A stretch of DNA of 49,310 nt from a virus: IMG/VR virus record IMGVR_UViG_3300009593_000027, positions 1-49,310 of that record; one strand, given 5' to 3'. The position numbers were made by a program, and so were the translations under genes. The first letter of the stretch is position 1. The number at the start of each line of letters is the position of its first letter. Positions 12,429 to 20,438 of the stretch are shown here, piece after piece. The notes below the pieces were generated by a model that was not told where the DNA came from, made no database searches, and saw only the letters and a list, made by a program, of their open reading frames with translations.

Positions 12429-12652
12429 TTATATTCCTCTTTCAGTTTATTTAAAAACCAAATAGCTTTATCTAAATCTTCTACAGGTTTTTTCTTCCAC
12501 TCGTGACGCCAAATATATTTCATAGCTGAACCTTGCAGGTAATATCTAAAACCATACCCTTGACATGCTTTGATTGCATCAATGCAACCGATGTCTCCTT
12601 TGTTATAGTGTGATGGATGGTTTACTGGATCATGTTTTTTACGTTTAGACAT
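12425..12652 (-). CDS. DUF3310 protein (phage nucleotide-kinase-like family)
   Basis: 75 residues from ATG at 12652, preferred to 12670 because the earlier ATG codon lies in the ribosome-binding site (AAGGAG, 8 nt upstream). The pattern VNHPSHYNKGDIGCIDAIKA then RYYLQGSAMKYIWRHEWKKK and DLDKAIWFLNKL is the DUF3310 domain, found in the same family as T7 gp1.7, reported as a nucleotide kinase. Most stand-alone members are uncharacterised. It is coupled to the helicase upstream and polA downstream, consistent with supply of nucleotides or a replication accessory role. Confidence 0.8.
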   Translation of the reverse strand: MSKRKKHDPVNHPSHYNKGDIGCIDAIKACQGYGFRYYLQGSAMKYIWRHEWKKKPVEDLDKAIWFLNKLKEEYK

Positions 12653-14159
12653 ATGGATAGCTCCTTTCATAGCTCATTGGTTCAACAATATGTAATGATT
12701 CTTTTGCTCTAGTTACAGCAACATAAAATAGTCTGTGTGATTCGTCTGGATCGTATTCTGATGCGTCAACACTTGCTTTAGTTATGTCAGGCAATAGTAA
12801 AACGTTGTCTGCTTCACCACCCTTTGCCGCGTGTATTGATTTAAAAATAATACGTGGCGTTTCTAAAATATTTTCTCCTCGTGCTAACATTGCCCTTATA
12901 TAATTCTCAGTATAATTATCCAACTCATTAAATGCTTCATACCAAACAGCGTTTGTTTTTAATCCGTGTTCCGCGATGCAGTCTTCAATAGTATAGCTTC
13001 CTTCTTTATTTAAAGTATTCGCCTTTCTGTATCCCATAGTAACATTGTTTCCCAGATAATTATATATATTTTTAATTAAAATAGGTTCAATGACACCACC
13101 TTTTCGCCAGCGCTCCCATCTCTGAATGGCCTGCACTAACTCTACTGGAGCCGCGTTTTTCCCTCTTGAGTTTCTATAATACCAACCGTTATCCTCGCAA
13201 TGCTCACAAACAGGATCAAAGAAATGGTGTGCGGAGGCCAATACTAGCCACTCACCTTTTGACATATCCACATCCGTTACATTATTGTGATAGCTTAGCT
13301 CACCGGACTGACCATCTTTTGGTTTATATTCTTTATTATACTTATTGGTTATTCTGGAACGGATGCTTTGTGCCAATTCAAATATTGGTCCTGATGGGAC
13401 ACGAAAAGATTTATCTAATGTTTCTACGTGATCAACTTCATCTTTTAATGCAATAAAATGATCGACGTCTGCACCAGCCCATTTGAAAATAGCTTGGTCA
13501 TCATCACCTGCTATATATGTTTTGTCTGAATTGTCCCACATAGCTCTAACCATGGCCCATTGTAATGGACTCAAGTCCTGTGCTTCATCTATAAATAACA
13601 CCTCAAACTTAGGACTTAGTTTCTTATTAACAAACATTTGAATCATGTCGTTGTAGTCATACATACCTTTTTCTTTCTTATATTTAGTGTATTCCTGATC
13701 TAAAAGGTACAAAACATCCCTCTCTACGTCCACCAGGTGCTCATTTCTGTCGTAAATTGTCATCACATCGGTCATAGACACCCTAGCTTTGTTAATTAAG
13801 CTTAGATATGCGTTGTCTGAATCAAATAATCCATCAGCATTACTGTGTGCCGCACGCTTAATAGTAAGACCGTTCTTTGCGCCAAAATCTTTATAGTCTC
13901 CTGTACCTACAACTCTTTCTTTCTTTAGACCTGCTAAACCATAAGCAAGTGAATGTAGTGTTCTAAAAAAAGGTAACTCGTCCTCGTCTAATTTAAACTT
14001 TTCCATAGCTCTTGCTTTTGCAACACGAGCTGCGTCTTTAGTAAAAGTAAAATAACCTATCTTCTTAGTATTAATACCAGACTCAATACATTTCTCTACT
14101 AGTTCAAGAAGGGCATAAGTTTTTCCAGTTCCAGGTGGTCCTAAGATAATTGTTTTCAA
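12645..14159 (-). CDS. SF1 helicase, UvrD/Rep-like
   Basis: 504 residues from a TTG at 14159 with AGGAGA about 7 nt upstream (a longer frame begins at 14180). Motifs in order: GPPGTGKT (Walker A, residues 7-14), FTFTKDAA (Ia), IDEAQDLSP (II, near 190), AGDDDQAIFKWAGA (III), SFRVP (IV), IHAAKGGEADNVLLLP (V) and FYVAVTRAKESLHIV (VI). These make a complete 3'-5' translocase of the UvrD/PcrA class, about 200 residues shorter than bacterial UvrD (reduced accessory subdomains). It is likely the replicative or repair DNA helicase, being flanked by the primase, DUF3310 protein and polymerase. The stop-start TTGA overlap with the HTH gene indicates coupling. Confidence 0.9.
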   Translation of the reverse strand: MKTIILGPPGTGKTYALLELVEKCIESGINTKKIGYFTFTKDAARVAKARAMEKFKLDEDELPFFRTLHSLAYGLAGLKKERVVGTGDYKDFGAKNGLTIKRAAHSNADGLFDSDNAYLSLINKARVSMTDVMTIYDRNEHLVDVERDVLYLLDQEYTKYKKEKGMYDYNDMIQMFVNKKLSPKFEVLFIDEAQDLSPLQWAMVRAMWDNSDKTYIAGDDDQAIFKWAGADVDHFIALKDEVDHVETLDKSFRVPSGPIFELAQSIRSRITNKYNKEYKPKDGQSGELSYHNNVTDVDMSKGEWLVLASAHHFFDPVCEHCEDNGWYYRNSRGKNAAPVELVQAIQRWERWRKGGVIEPILIKNIYNYLGNNVTMGYRKANTLNKEGSYTIEDCIAEHGLKTNAVWYEAFNELDNYTENYIRAMLARGENILETPRIIFKSIHAAKGGEADNVLLLPDITKASVDASEYDPDESHRLFYVAVTRAKESLHIVEPMSYERSYPYV

Positions 14160-14344
14160 TGTGTGTTCTCCTGTAACCAATTATGTAATCCGTCTTCTGA
14201 AAAGTAAGGAGTACGTCCTACACGAATGTATGGAACATTGAATGTGCCGAGTCGAATTTTGCGTCTCAAAGTATCCTGTTCAAATCCTCTAGGAATCCCT
14301 CGTTCTTCCATCCAATCTCTAACTTTTGCGATGTGTATATACAT
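14156..14344 (-). CDS. Small helix-turn-helix protein, excisionase/MerR-like
   Basis: 62 residues. The pattern DTLRRKIRLGTFNVPYIRVG then RTPYFSEDGLHNWLQ matches the winged-helix fold of MerR/excisionase-type DNA-binding domains (first helix, turn, recognition helix, then beta wing and LxxWL helix). It sits between primase and helicase with one-base and four-base overlaps, so it is made with them. It may be a replication-accessory or transcription factor; an Xis role would need an integrase, which is not in this window. Confidence 0.65.
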   Translation of the reverse strand: MYIHIAKVRDWMEERGIPRGFEQDTLRRKIRLGTFNVPYIRVGRTPYFSEDGLHNWLQENTH

Positions 14345-15894
14345 TAGAAAGGTTGCTCATCATAAGTAGTTTCTACTTGAACAGCGCCTTCTTCAAAGTC
14401 CCCAAGGGTTACTTTAACCACACGAGGTCTTTTGATTCCATCCTTAGTCATAATCTGAGGTCTGAGTTCTTCTTCGTATAGATCTAATTCCTGGATTAAT
14501 TTTCCGGTATCTTTTTTATTCATGTCCCATGCATTCTTTTTCAAAAAGTTTAAGAAAGAATTCATTTGAAACATTGCACAGTTATCGTCTGTATTAACAT
14601 AACATTTACCATTAGCTAATTCTTCCAGTTTTGTGGTTCTAGTTCTATTCATAGTGTACTGTAAAAGTAATTGTCTTAGTTCTAGTTTAGGTTGTAGTGA
14701 TTCTAATGGTTCTATCTCTGCCACCTCTCCAGCAAACAAAGGTTTTAAATAAACCTCTCTCCAATCTTTCCCTTTTAAAATAGGTACAACTAAATTAGCT
14801 TGCTCCATAACTGCAACAGCAAAAAGATTAGGGTTATGTAGTTGTTCACTTTTTAACTGAACTCTTTTATCACCAACAGTCAGCAACCATGTGGCTGGTT
14901 CAGAACAATACTTCTGTAAATCTTTCAACGGTTCCATCTGTTCTTGCTCAAAACCTACACCAAATTTTTTAGTTCTACATTTAGCAGGATTACATACGCC
15001 ACATATAGGTTGATCTTTACATCTATATTTGTCGTAGCCTCTCTTGTTTAATGATCCTATTAAATCCTTTACTTCTTTAAATGGTAAAGGAGGATCAAAA
15101 TATTTTTGGTTGCTTTCCATAACAGCGTCTTCCCAACTATCTGGGGTTGCTTGTTTATGAAACACACCAATATTAAATAAAGCATTGTTACGAGAACCTT
15201 CTCCAAAACCTTCTTCTGCTAATTGGTTTAAACATGGAGGGCCATTCTCAAAAGCTTCTTTTTTAACAACCTTTGATTTCTTCACTTTAATTTCATCTAT
15301 CTGAGTCTCAGTTAAAACTACTTTGTCATACATTTTATAGAAATCTGTTTCTGTTATCGCCTCACCGTTTGGATCTAATGCATAACGCATTCCTCTGATC
15401 CCACCGTGATATGGTAAATTTAAAAAGTTACCTACGTCGCCACGTTCTGCTAATAGTTCTGTTTGTTTTGGAAATATCTCACTACCTCCAAACCCTAAAG
15501 CTTCCGCCATATCTATTAGTTTGGATTGTAGTAATGCTGCTGAAATAAAAGTATTACAAAATAAAAATAAATGGGCACCACCAGACTTAGATCTAAATAA
15601 AACCAGTGGGAACTTATGGGACTTAATCGAGGCCGCTATAGTTTTGAGATCCACTTTATAATCATCTACATCAATGCATCCCCACTTACACATATTTTGC
15701 TCATTTATGGGTATAACACCGAGTGCGGGCTCTACTCCCTTAAGGTGATCTTGCCACAACTTATCAGTGACTTGATCCCTTTTAATAAAAGCTTTTGCTT
15801 TTTGTTTTCCTTTATCTGTTATGGCTCCTGGTTGAATAACCATTTGTCCATAGGCATTGTTATTGCCTTCAAAGATTTCCTTAAATTTATCCAT
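14344..15894 (-). CDS. Archaeo-eukaryotic primase (AEP) protein
   Basis: 516 residues. AEP catalytic motifs: CIDVDDY (Asp75, Asp77), RSKSGGAHLFLF (Ser104-to-His108, the SxH-like motif II) and the later strand GSEIFPKQTELLAERGDVGN. Around residue 285-305 a cluster of cysteines (CKDQPICGVCNPAKC) probably binds zinc. The last 200 residues lack Walker motifs, so unlike T7 gp4 no helicase is fused. It would synthesise RNA or DNA primers for PolA. The stop overlaps the HTH start by one base, and ATG lies 2 nt after the 50-residue protein. Similar stand-alone AEPs are found in other phages. Confidence 0.8.
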   Translation of the reverse strand: MDKFKEIFEGNNNAYGQMVIQPGAITDKGKQKAKAFIKRDQVTDKLWQDHLKGVEPALGVIPINEQNMCKWGCIDVDDYKVDLKTIAASIKSHKFPLVLFRSKSGGAHLFLFCNTFISAALLQSKLIDMAEALGFGGSEIFPKQTELLAERGDVGNFLNLPYHGGIRGMRYALDPNGEAITETDFYKMYDKVVLTETQIDEIKVKKSKVVKKEAFENGPPCLNQLAEEGFGEGSRNNALFNIGVFHKQATPDSWEDAVMESNQKYFDPPLPFKEVKDLIGSLNKRGYDKYRCKDQPICGVCNPAKCRTKKFGVGFEQEQMEPLKDLQKYCSEPATWLLTVGDKRVQLKSEQLHNPNLFAVAVMEQANLVVPILKGKDWREVYLKPLFAGEVAEIEPLESLQPKLELRQLLLQYTMNRTRTTKLEELANGKCYVNTDDNCAMFQMNSFLNFLKKNAWDMNKKDTGKLIQELDLYEEELRPQIMTKDGIKRPRVVKVTLGDFEEGAVQVETTYDEQPF

Positions 15895-15896
15895 TC

Positions 15897-16049
15897 TTAT
15901 TTCTTCTTTCTGGGCCGCCCCTTCCTATTTCCGGTCGGTTTGTACGTTGAACTGCATGCATAGCTACAGTATTTTTTTTGTCTTTGTTGCACGACGTGAA
16001 TTGTAAATGTGTCGCCGCACTTAACACATATCTTATCCTCCTTAAACAT
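15897..16049 (-). CDS. 50-residue zinc-finger protein with AT-hook-like tail
   Basis: MFKEDKICVKCGDTFTIHVV then QQRQKKYCSYACSSTY form an FCS-like zinc finger (CxxC at 8-11 and CxxxC at 28-32). The tail NRKGRPRKKK has the GRP core of an AT-hook, which binds the minor groove of AT-rich DNA. A strong AAGGAGGAG lies before the ATG, with a second AAGGAGGA inside the first codons. It follows a long hairpin and precedes the primase by 2 nt. A DNA-binding role in priming is plausible but unproven. Confidence 0.65.
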   Translation of the reverse strand: MFKEDKICVKCGDTFTIHVVQQRQKKYCSYACSSTYKPTGNRKGRPRKKK

Positions 16050-16064
16050 ATTCTCCTCCTTTAT

Positions 16065-16096
16065 GATAGCAAGGCAGGGGGAGTTGCCTTGCTATC
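16065..16096. other. Perfect 12-bp inverted repeat with 8-nt loop
   Basis: GATAGCAAGGCA (16065-16076) and TGCCTTGCTATC (16085-16096) are exact reverse complements. It lies between the ssDNA-binding-like gene (stop 16105) and the ribosome-binding site of the 50-residue gene. No T-run follows on either strand, so it looks like an mRNA processing or stability hairpin, or an operator, more than a terminator. Confidence 0.6.
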
Positions 16097-16104
16097 GTTA
16101 CTAG

Positions 16105-16872
16105 TTAAAATGGTACGTCAGATTTCTCTTTATCGTTCGCACCCTCTTCGCTAGCTTTTGCTTTAACGTCTCCGCTAGAACACGATATAGCAAAACTTTT
16201 TGCTGCCTCGTAAAGAGATTTGTCCTGTACTGGACCAACTTTCTCTACACTCCAACCAAACCACGTTCCTTTGTCATTTGATTGTTGGACAGTTTTCAGC
16301 TTATACAAGTGACTATAAGAAGCCGGTGTGAATAGACCATTCTTACCTTTAAGTTTGATTCCATTCATCATTGAATTCCATGTTCTACTAACCTTAAGCT
16401 GTGTAGATTTCATAGAGATCAATGCTGTTCCCATCTTCTCGTCCATAACATAGTAAGACGCTGTGTTCTCAAGATAATTACCATTAGGTAATCTATCTTT
16501 CCAATCAGCTCCTCGCTTTGCCTGTTCAATAATGCCACTTGATACTGAATGAATCTGTACTGGAGCACTTGTGCCCTGGCCACGATCTGACCACTCTACG
16601 TATTCACGCTTGTAATAACAAGGCATTACGATTATTCCCTCTTCACCATTATATGTCTCTTTCGTTACGGTATTATAAATCATACCTGCTTCAGCGCCTT
16701 CAACATACTTTGCATCATGCTTACTGATTTCTGGTGAGAGTTGTCCTAGTACGCGCAAGAATGGTAAAGCAAAATCATCTGCTCCCATTTCGCTAGCGCC
16801 AACTAGTGCGTCTGTTTCAAACATACTGCCCAACGCTACTGCAGTACTTTCTTTTTTCGCTACTTGGTTCAT
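16105..16872 (-). CDS. Probable single-stranded DNA-binding or replication accessory protein
   Basis: 255 residues from ATG at 16872, chosen for AAGGAG 9 nt upstream; an ATGA-coupled start at 16893 adds seven residues. The sequence FALPFLRVLGQLSPEISKHD and the later GMIYNTVTKETYNGEEG, IVMPCYYKREYVEW are typical of a phage family of OB-like proteins near polymerases; the C-terminus is rich in Lys/Glu and ends acidic (NDKEKSDVPF), as SSB and gp2.5 tails are. It is probably the phage SSB. The role is inferred from composition, tail and neighbours, not from a diagnostic motif. Confidence 0.55.
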   Translation of the reverse strand: MNQVAKKESTAVALGSMFETDALVGASEMGADDFALPFLRVLGQLSPEISKHDAKYVEGAEAGMIYNTVTKETYNGEEGIIVMPCYYKREYVEWSDRGQGTSAPVQIHSVSSGIIEQAKRGADWKDRLPNGNYLENTASYYVMDEKMGTALISMKSTQLKVSRTWNSMMNGIKLKGKNGLFTPASYSHLYKLKTVQQSNDKGTWFGWSVEKVGPVQDKSLYEAAKSFAISCSSGDVKAKASEEGANDKEKSDVPF

Positions 16873-16889
16873 GTTTAGTTTCTCCTTAT

Positions 16890-17450
16890 TCATGATTTCC
16901 GGCCTATTTTTGTTTGATCTTTCACAAAAGTATGAAAGAAATCAGAGGGCATATCGAGGCCGGCCTCGATACGCTCCCTGTAGAGTGCTTTCAAAGTCAT
17001 AGGTTCTACCTTCTGCTTCTGCGAGGGCTCATAGCCTTCTTGCACTGCAAGGTCTAACAAATTGTTAGCCCTTGTATCTTCTCCTTTACCAAAGACTACA
17101 GAGACTTCGTTCTTAATGATGTCTCCTAGCCCCTGGTCACGAAGCCATGTGTAAGCTGCGTCCAACGAGTCTTTTTTTATAGTACAACTATAAGTTTTCT
17201 TAACGTCGACTGCTGATCCGTCAGCTAATTTCAAAGATGATAACCCTTGCTCTGCTAGGAGGTTAGGTATTATCTCTGAAGAAATCTTGTCCGCTTGTTC
17301 TTTTAACTCTTTTAAAGAACTCTCTTGCGAACGAATGTCGTCCTCTATGCGAGCTAAGTCTGTACAGTATTTAGCCAGCGTTGATATGTCTGATTTTTCA
17401 ATCAGTTCTTGTTGGTCTTTTTCTAAGTCGTCTAATATTAATGTAGTCAT
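16890..17450 (-). CDS. Replication-region protein with N-terminal coiled coil
   Basis: 186 residues. Residues about 5-70 form an extended coiled coil (LARIEDDIRSQESSLKELKE). The second half is a small alpha/beta domain (AVDVKKTYSCTI, AYTWLRDQGLGDIIKNEVSV) of a kind seen beside ssDNA-binding proteins in phages. No catalytic motif. It is coupled upstream by a one-base TAATG overlap and downstream by ATGA, so it is made with the ssDNA-binding-like protein. Confidence 0.65.
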   Translation of the reverse strand: MTTLILDDLEKDQQELIEKSDISTLAKYCTDLARIEDDIRSQESSLKELKEQADKISSEIIPNLLAEQGLSSLKLADGSAVDVKKTYSCTIKKDSLDAAYTWLRDQGLGDIIKNEVSVVFGKGEDTRANNLLDLAVQEGYEPSQKQKVEPMTLKALYRERIEAGLDMPSDFFHTFVKDQTKIGRKS

Positions 17451-17857
17451 TATCTTCCTTTCTGATGTAGATCTATACTTAATGGATAGTATGTTCTTTC
17501 TCTCTTATCCCATTTTAAAAAATTAAAACAACCATTAGTTATGTCAGACACAATCGCTGTTGATAAACCTATGATAGCAGGATCACCTGTACACAGTAAA
17601 TAATCATGGGGCTCAAAATCTTTTAAGTTCTTTTGCATTTTATGTACAAAAGGACCAGTAGAAAAAATCATCTGTGATTTATGAGGTAAACAGATAACTA
17701 GATTACCGAACTCGGAGGCACCTAGAATATTAATTGATTCTGGTGGATGTTGTAACACATACACAAGTGGGTTGTCTGGATTCTCATCTTTAAAGTCTAA
17801 AAAATCTGCTAGACTACGGCGATCGTACAGCTCATACACTGTCAAGTTTTTTGTCAT
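17450..17857 (-). CDS. Hypothetical protein, first gene of replication operon
   Basis: 135 residues, soluble, no transmembrane span. Sequence features include YVLQHPPESINILGASEFG, ICLPHKSQMIFSTGP and HDYLLCTGDPAIIGLSTAIV, an alpha/beta pattern without a recognised motif; the CTGDPAIIG-like loop might bind a ligand. It is the first gene after the minus promoter at 17887-17914, so it is probably expressed early. AAGGA lies 6 nt before the ATG. The role is unknown. Confidence 0.65.
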   Translation of the reverse strand: MTKNLTVYELYDRRSLADFLDFKDENPDNPLVYVLQHPPESINILGASEFGNLVICLPHKSQMIFSTGPFVHKMQKNLKDFEPHDYLLCTGDPAIIGLSTAIVSDITNGCFNFLKWDKRERTYYPLSIDLHQKGR

Positions 17858-17877
17858 CTATATTCCTTCTTTAATTC

Positions 17878-17906
17878 TTGACTTTCAATATAAGGATCAT
17901 TATATG
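17878..17906 (+). promoter_or_regulatory. Promoter of the SNF2-like gene
   Basis: TTGACT (17878-17883), 17-bp spacer, TATATG (17901-17906). About 23 nt remain from the predicted start to the ATG at 17935. It is interlocked with the leftward promoter, so RNA polymerase can serve only one direction at a time. Confidence 0.6.
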
Positions 17907-17914
17907 TATGTCAA
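17887..17914 (-). promoter_or_regulatory. Promoter of the leftward replication operon
   Basis: Minus strand TTGACA (17909-17914), 16-bp spacer, TATATT (17887-17892). Predicted start about 17880, ahead of the 135-residue gene. Of the sigma70-type promoters I found here, this is the best match to consensus. Confidence 0.7.
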
Positions 17915-17934
17915 GAAAGAAAATAAAATAAATT

Positions 17935-19389
17935 ATGATAGACAAGTATAAGTTCAAAACTAAACCATTTGAACACCAAATGAAAGCCTTACAAAAGTGT
18001 TGGGCCAGGGAATCTTATGCTCTTTTTATGGATATGGGCACAGGAAAATCTAAAGTTTTAGTTGACAACATATCCGCGCTCTATGATAGAGGCGCGATCC
18101 GCGCTGCGTTAATTATTGCTCCAAAGGGTGTGTATAGAATATGGAGCGACAATGAGATACCAACACACATGCCCGATCATATTGAAAAGACAGTAGTTTC
18201 TTGGAATGCGTCGATAACAAAGAAGAAACAATTAGAACTTGATACTTTATTTGATGGGGAAACTGATCTTAAAGTATTGATAATGAATGTAGAAGCTTTT
18301 TCTACAAAGAAAGGACTGGACTTTGCAGATAGATTCCTTAGCATATTTGGTGGACGAGCTTTGATAGGGATTGATGAATCTACGACGATCAAGAGTCCGA
18401 CAGCAAAGCGAACAAAAAGCATTTTAAAATTAGGGAAACTCGCGAAGTACCGTAGAATATTAACAGGCTCTCCAGTTACTAAATCCCCTCTTGACTTATT
18501 TACTCAGTGTGAGTTCTTAGATGAGTATCATCTAAATTTTGGATCATACTATGCTTTTAGAAATAGACATGCTGTTATGGTCAGACGAACCTTTAGTGGT
18601 CGTAGTATTAATTTAGTTGTAGGATATAAAAATATCCCTGAGTTAAGTGCAAAATTAAAACAGTTTTCATACAGAGTAGCGAAAGAAGAATGCTTAGACT
18701 TACCGGCGAAAGTCTATACCAAAAGATCTGTGGAATTAACTAAAGAGCAACAAGAAATATACGACACAATGAAGAGAGCTGCTATTGCTCAGTACGACGG
18801 CAAGCTTATGACTACTGAATCTGCATTAACAACCTTAATGAGACTACATCAGATTACTTGCGGCACATTTAAAGCGGACGACGGTACAATCAAACATCTA
18901 AAAAATAATAGAATACAAGCTTTACAAGATTGTCTTGAGGAAGTTGATGGTAAGGTAATAATATGGGCAACTTACCGTGAAGATATCAAAAAAATAGTTG
19001 AATCTTTAAAAAAAGCTTACGGAGATGACTCTACAGTCGAATATCACGGGGGAGTGGATGCTACCCTCCGCCAGACCAACATTGCTCTATTTCAAGAGAA
19101 AAAGGGCCCTACGCGCTATTTCGTCGGAAATCCTCAGACTGGAGGGTACGGAATCACCTTAACAGCTGCGAACACGGTAATTTATTTTTCAAACAATTAT
19201 GATCTAGAAAAAAGACTACAATCAGAAGACCGAGCACACCGTATCGGCCAGACTGGCAGTGTTACCTACGTTGACTTAGTGGCAGAAAAGACTATAGATG
19301 AAAAAATAATTAAAGCTTTAAAAGAAAAGGTGAATTTCGCTAACGATGTTATGGTTGAACAGGATATTAAGAAGTGGTTGGATTTCTAA
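17935..19389 (+). CDS. SNF2-like DEAD/DEAH-box helicase, lone plus-strand gene
   Basis: 484 residues. Walker A MDMGTGKSK (residues 32-40), motif II GIDESTT (Asp147, Glu148; DEST rather than DEAH), motif III RILTGSPV (about 175), motif IV-like IIWATYRED (near 345), motif V GGYGITLTAANTVIYF (about 403-418) and motif VI SEDRAHRIGQTGSVTYVDLV (about 428-447). This is the SNF2 group of SF2 ATPases, which translocate on double-stranded DNA to remodel protein-DNA complexes or branched forms; its target is unknown. Weak ribosome binding. Stops 4 bp into the convergent M15 gene. It is the only clearly rightward gene in the window. Confidence 0.9.
   Translation: MIDKYKFKTKPFEHQMKALQKCWARESYALFMDMGTGKSKVLVDNISALYDRGAIRAALIIAPKGVYRIWSDNEIPTHMPDHIEKTVVSWNASITKKKQLELDTLFDGETDLKVLIMNVEAFSTKKGLDFADRFLSIFGGRALIGIDESTTIKSPTAKRTKSILKLGKLAKYRRILTGSPVTKSPLDLFTQCEFLDEYHLNFGSYYAFRNRHAVMVRRTFSGRSINLVVGYKNIPELSAKLKQFSYRVAKEECLDLPAKVYTKRSVELTKEQQEIYDTMKRAAIAQYDGKLMTTESALTTLMRLHQITCGTFKADDGTIKHLKNNRIQALQDCLEEVDGKVIIWATYREDIKKIVESLKKAYGDDSTVEYHGGVDATLRQTNIALFQEKKGPTRYFVGNPQTGGYGITLTAANTVIYFSNNYDLEKRLQSEDRAHRIGQTGSVTYVDLVAEKTIDEKIIKALKEKVNFANDVMVEQDIKKWLDF
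18072..18110. repeat. GC-rich dispersed motif, double copy in plus-strand gene
   Basis: ATCCGCGCT at 18072-18080 and GGCGCGATCCGCGCTGCG at 18091-18108. The gene runs rightward, unlike the genes holding the other copies, yet the motif keeps the same genome-strand orientation. Confidence 0.5.
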
Positions 19390-19856
19390 CCAAGAAGTAT
19401 CGGTTCGTATGCTGTTCGTCCTTCTATTTTCTTCGCTTGCAGTACTTGTCTGCGCCCTACTTCTGGTCCTCTTTTCACTGAGCAATGCACCCAACCAGAA
19501 TTGGGATCAACACCATCATAGAACTCTAGTATTAACTGATCAAATTCACAATTTTCTGTAATCCACGTTGCGAGCTCCTTGTTGTCAACTCCGCCAATTT
19601 CGAAGTCTGCTGCCTCACCCTTGGCATGTTGTGACTTAGACGAAGAGCCGATAGCCTCGCACAACTCTGGACTGCGATAGCCTGAGGATATCATGACCGG
19701 TTTACCAAAGTGCTCGCGCACTGGTTGTAGGACGGCCTCCGCTAGGTGAATAAGATTATTAATCTCCGCGGTCCCCGGTTCATTATTAATGTTTTTACGT
19801 ACCGCTGTTTGAGATTTAGTTAGCTCTGCTAGTGAAAAGTTATTTGATAATTTCAT
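19386..19856 (-). CDS. M15-family peptidase, endolysin candidate
   Basis: 156 residues. SSGYRSPELCEAIG is the M15_3 start of core motif; zinc ligands are His77 (SQHAKGEAADFE), Asp84, and His124 (GWVHCSV). The family cleaves D-Ala-D-Ala or peptide cross-links of peptidoglycan (VanY-like, L-alanoyl-D-glutamate peptidases). The lack of a signal peptide means it would need a holin; the coiled-coil membrane protein at 20439-20663 is nearby. It could also be a virion-associated hydrolase. Starts with ATGA coupling to the upstream Gln/Met-rich gene and ends convergent with the SNF2-like gene. Confidence 0.8.
   Translation of the reverse strand: MKLSNNFSLAELTKSQTAVRKNINNEPGTAEINNLIHLAEAVLQPVREHFGKPVMISSGYRSPELCEAIGSSSKSQHAKGEAADFEIGGVDNKELATWITENCEFDQLILEFYDGVDPNSGWVHCSVKRGPEVGRRQVLQAKKIEGRTAYEPILLG
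19764..19781. repeat. GC-rich dispersed motif, copy in M15 gene
   Basis: Plus strand CTCCGCGGTCCCCGGTTC; encodes EPGTAE. A weaker second copy, ATCCACGTTGCGAGC, is at 19561-19575 in the same gene. Confidence 0.45.
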
Positions 19857-20422
19857 CCGTTGTACTGACCTGACATGTTTGCGTATAGTTGATTAATTAA
19901 TTCTTCTTGAGACAACTGACCATCCATTCCAGAGTCTTGGTTCAAAGATTGCATTCCTCCTCTTGGAACAGGAGTCGGCTGCTGTCCCAGTAATTGAGCG
20001 TTACCAATTCCTCCTGGAGGAGTTGGAGATAAGTTATTTTGTTGTGCTGCGCTATAAAGACCTAGATGTTGTTGGTTTTGCATTGGACTAGGCATAAAAG
20101 GAATAGGCTGCTGTGCCTGTTGTGCGTTGTTTGGCACTAAAACTTCTTGTGTTGTGTAGTTATTATTTAAACTTTCTCTAATGGTATTAAAAGCACCTGT
20201 CATGGCATCATCCATTTCACCAAAGCCTTCGCCAATTACATTCATTACACCTGACATTGCACCTTGTTGTCTTTGTTGTATTGGCATTGGCTGAGGAAGC
20301 ATACCCATATTATCCATGTTAGGTAGAGCGGCGGTCCAATAGTTCCCTAGTAAATTTTCTAAGCTGGCAGGTCCCTGTGTATTCTGAGGCTCAGCGCTTG
20401 CTTGCATTGTATTTAATAACAT
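19853..20422 (-). CDS. Gln/Met/Pro-rich protein, probably virion-associated
   Basis: 189 residues, low complexity: LLNTMQASAEPQNTQ at the start, then PMPIQQRQQ, NNAQQAQQPIPFMP, and an acidic Gln/Leu C-terminus (QLSQEELINQLYANMSGQYNG). No membrane span or motif. The composition is like the neighbouring internal virion proteins, suggesting a disordered structural or assembly protein. It lies 16 bp below the coiled-coil membrane gene and is ATGA-coupled to the M15 peptidase gene. Confidence 0.6.
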   Translation of the reverse strand: MLLNTMQASAEPQNTQGPASLENLLGNYWTAALPNMDNMGMLPQPMPIQQRQQGAMSGVMNVIGEGFGEMDDAMTGAFNTIRESLNNNYTTQEVLVPNNAQQAQQPIPFMPSPMQNQQHLGLYSAAQQNNLSPTPPGGIGNAQLLGQQPTPVPRGGMQSLNQDSGMDGQLSQEELINQLYANMSGQYNG

Positions 20423-20438
20423 ATCCTATACTATCCAA

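Noticed and set aside
12602-12622. Third T7-like promoter (CACACTATAAC on the minus strand)
   Set aside because: It differs from the core at several positions, lies in the DUF3310 coding region and lacks the GACCC..TA context of the two hub copies.
14156-14344. Excisionase and lysogeny module
   Set aside because: The small HTH protein resembles Xis, but no integrase, repressor pair or attachment repeat is seen; its coupling to primase and helicase suggests replication.
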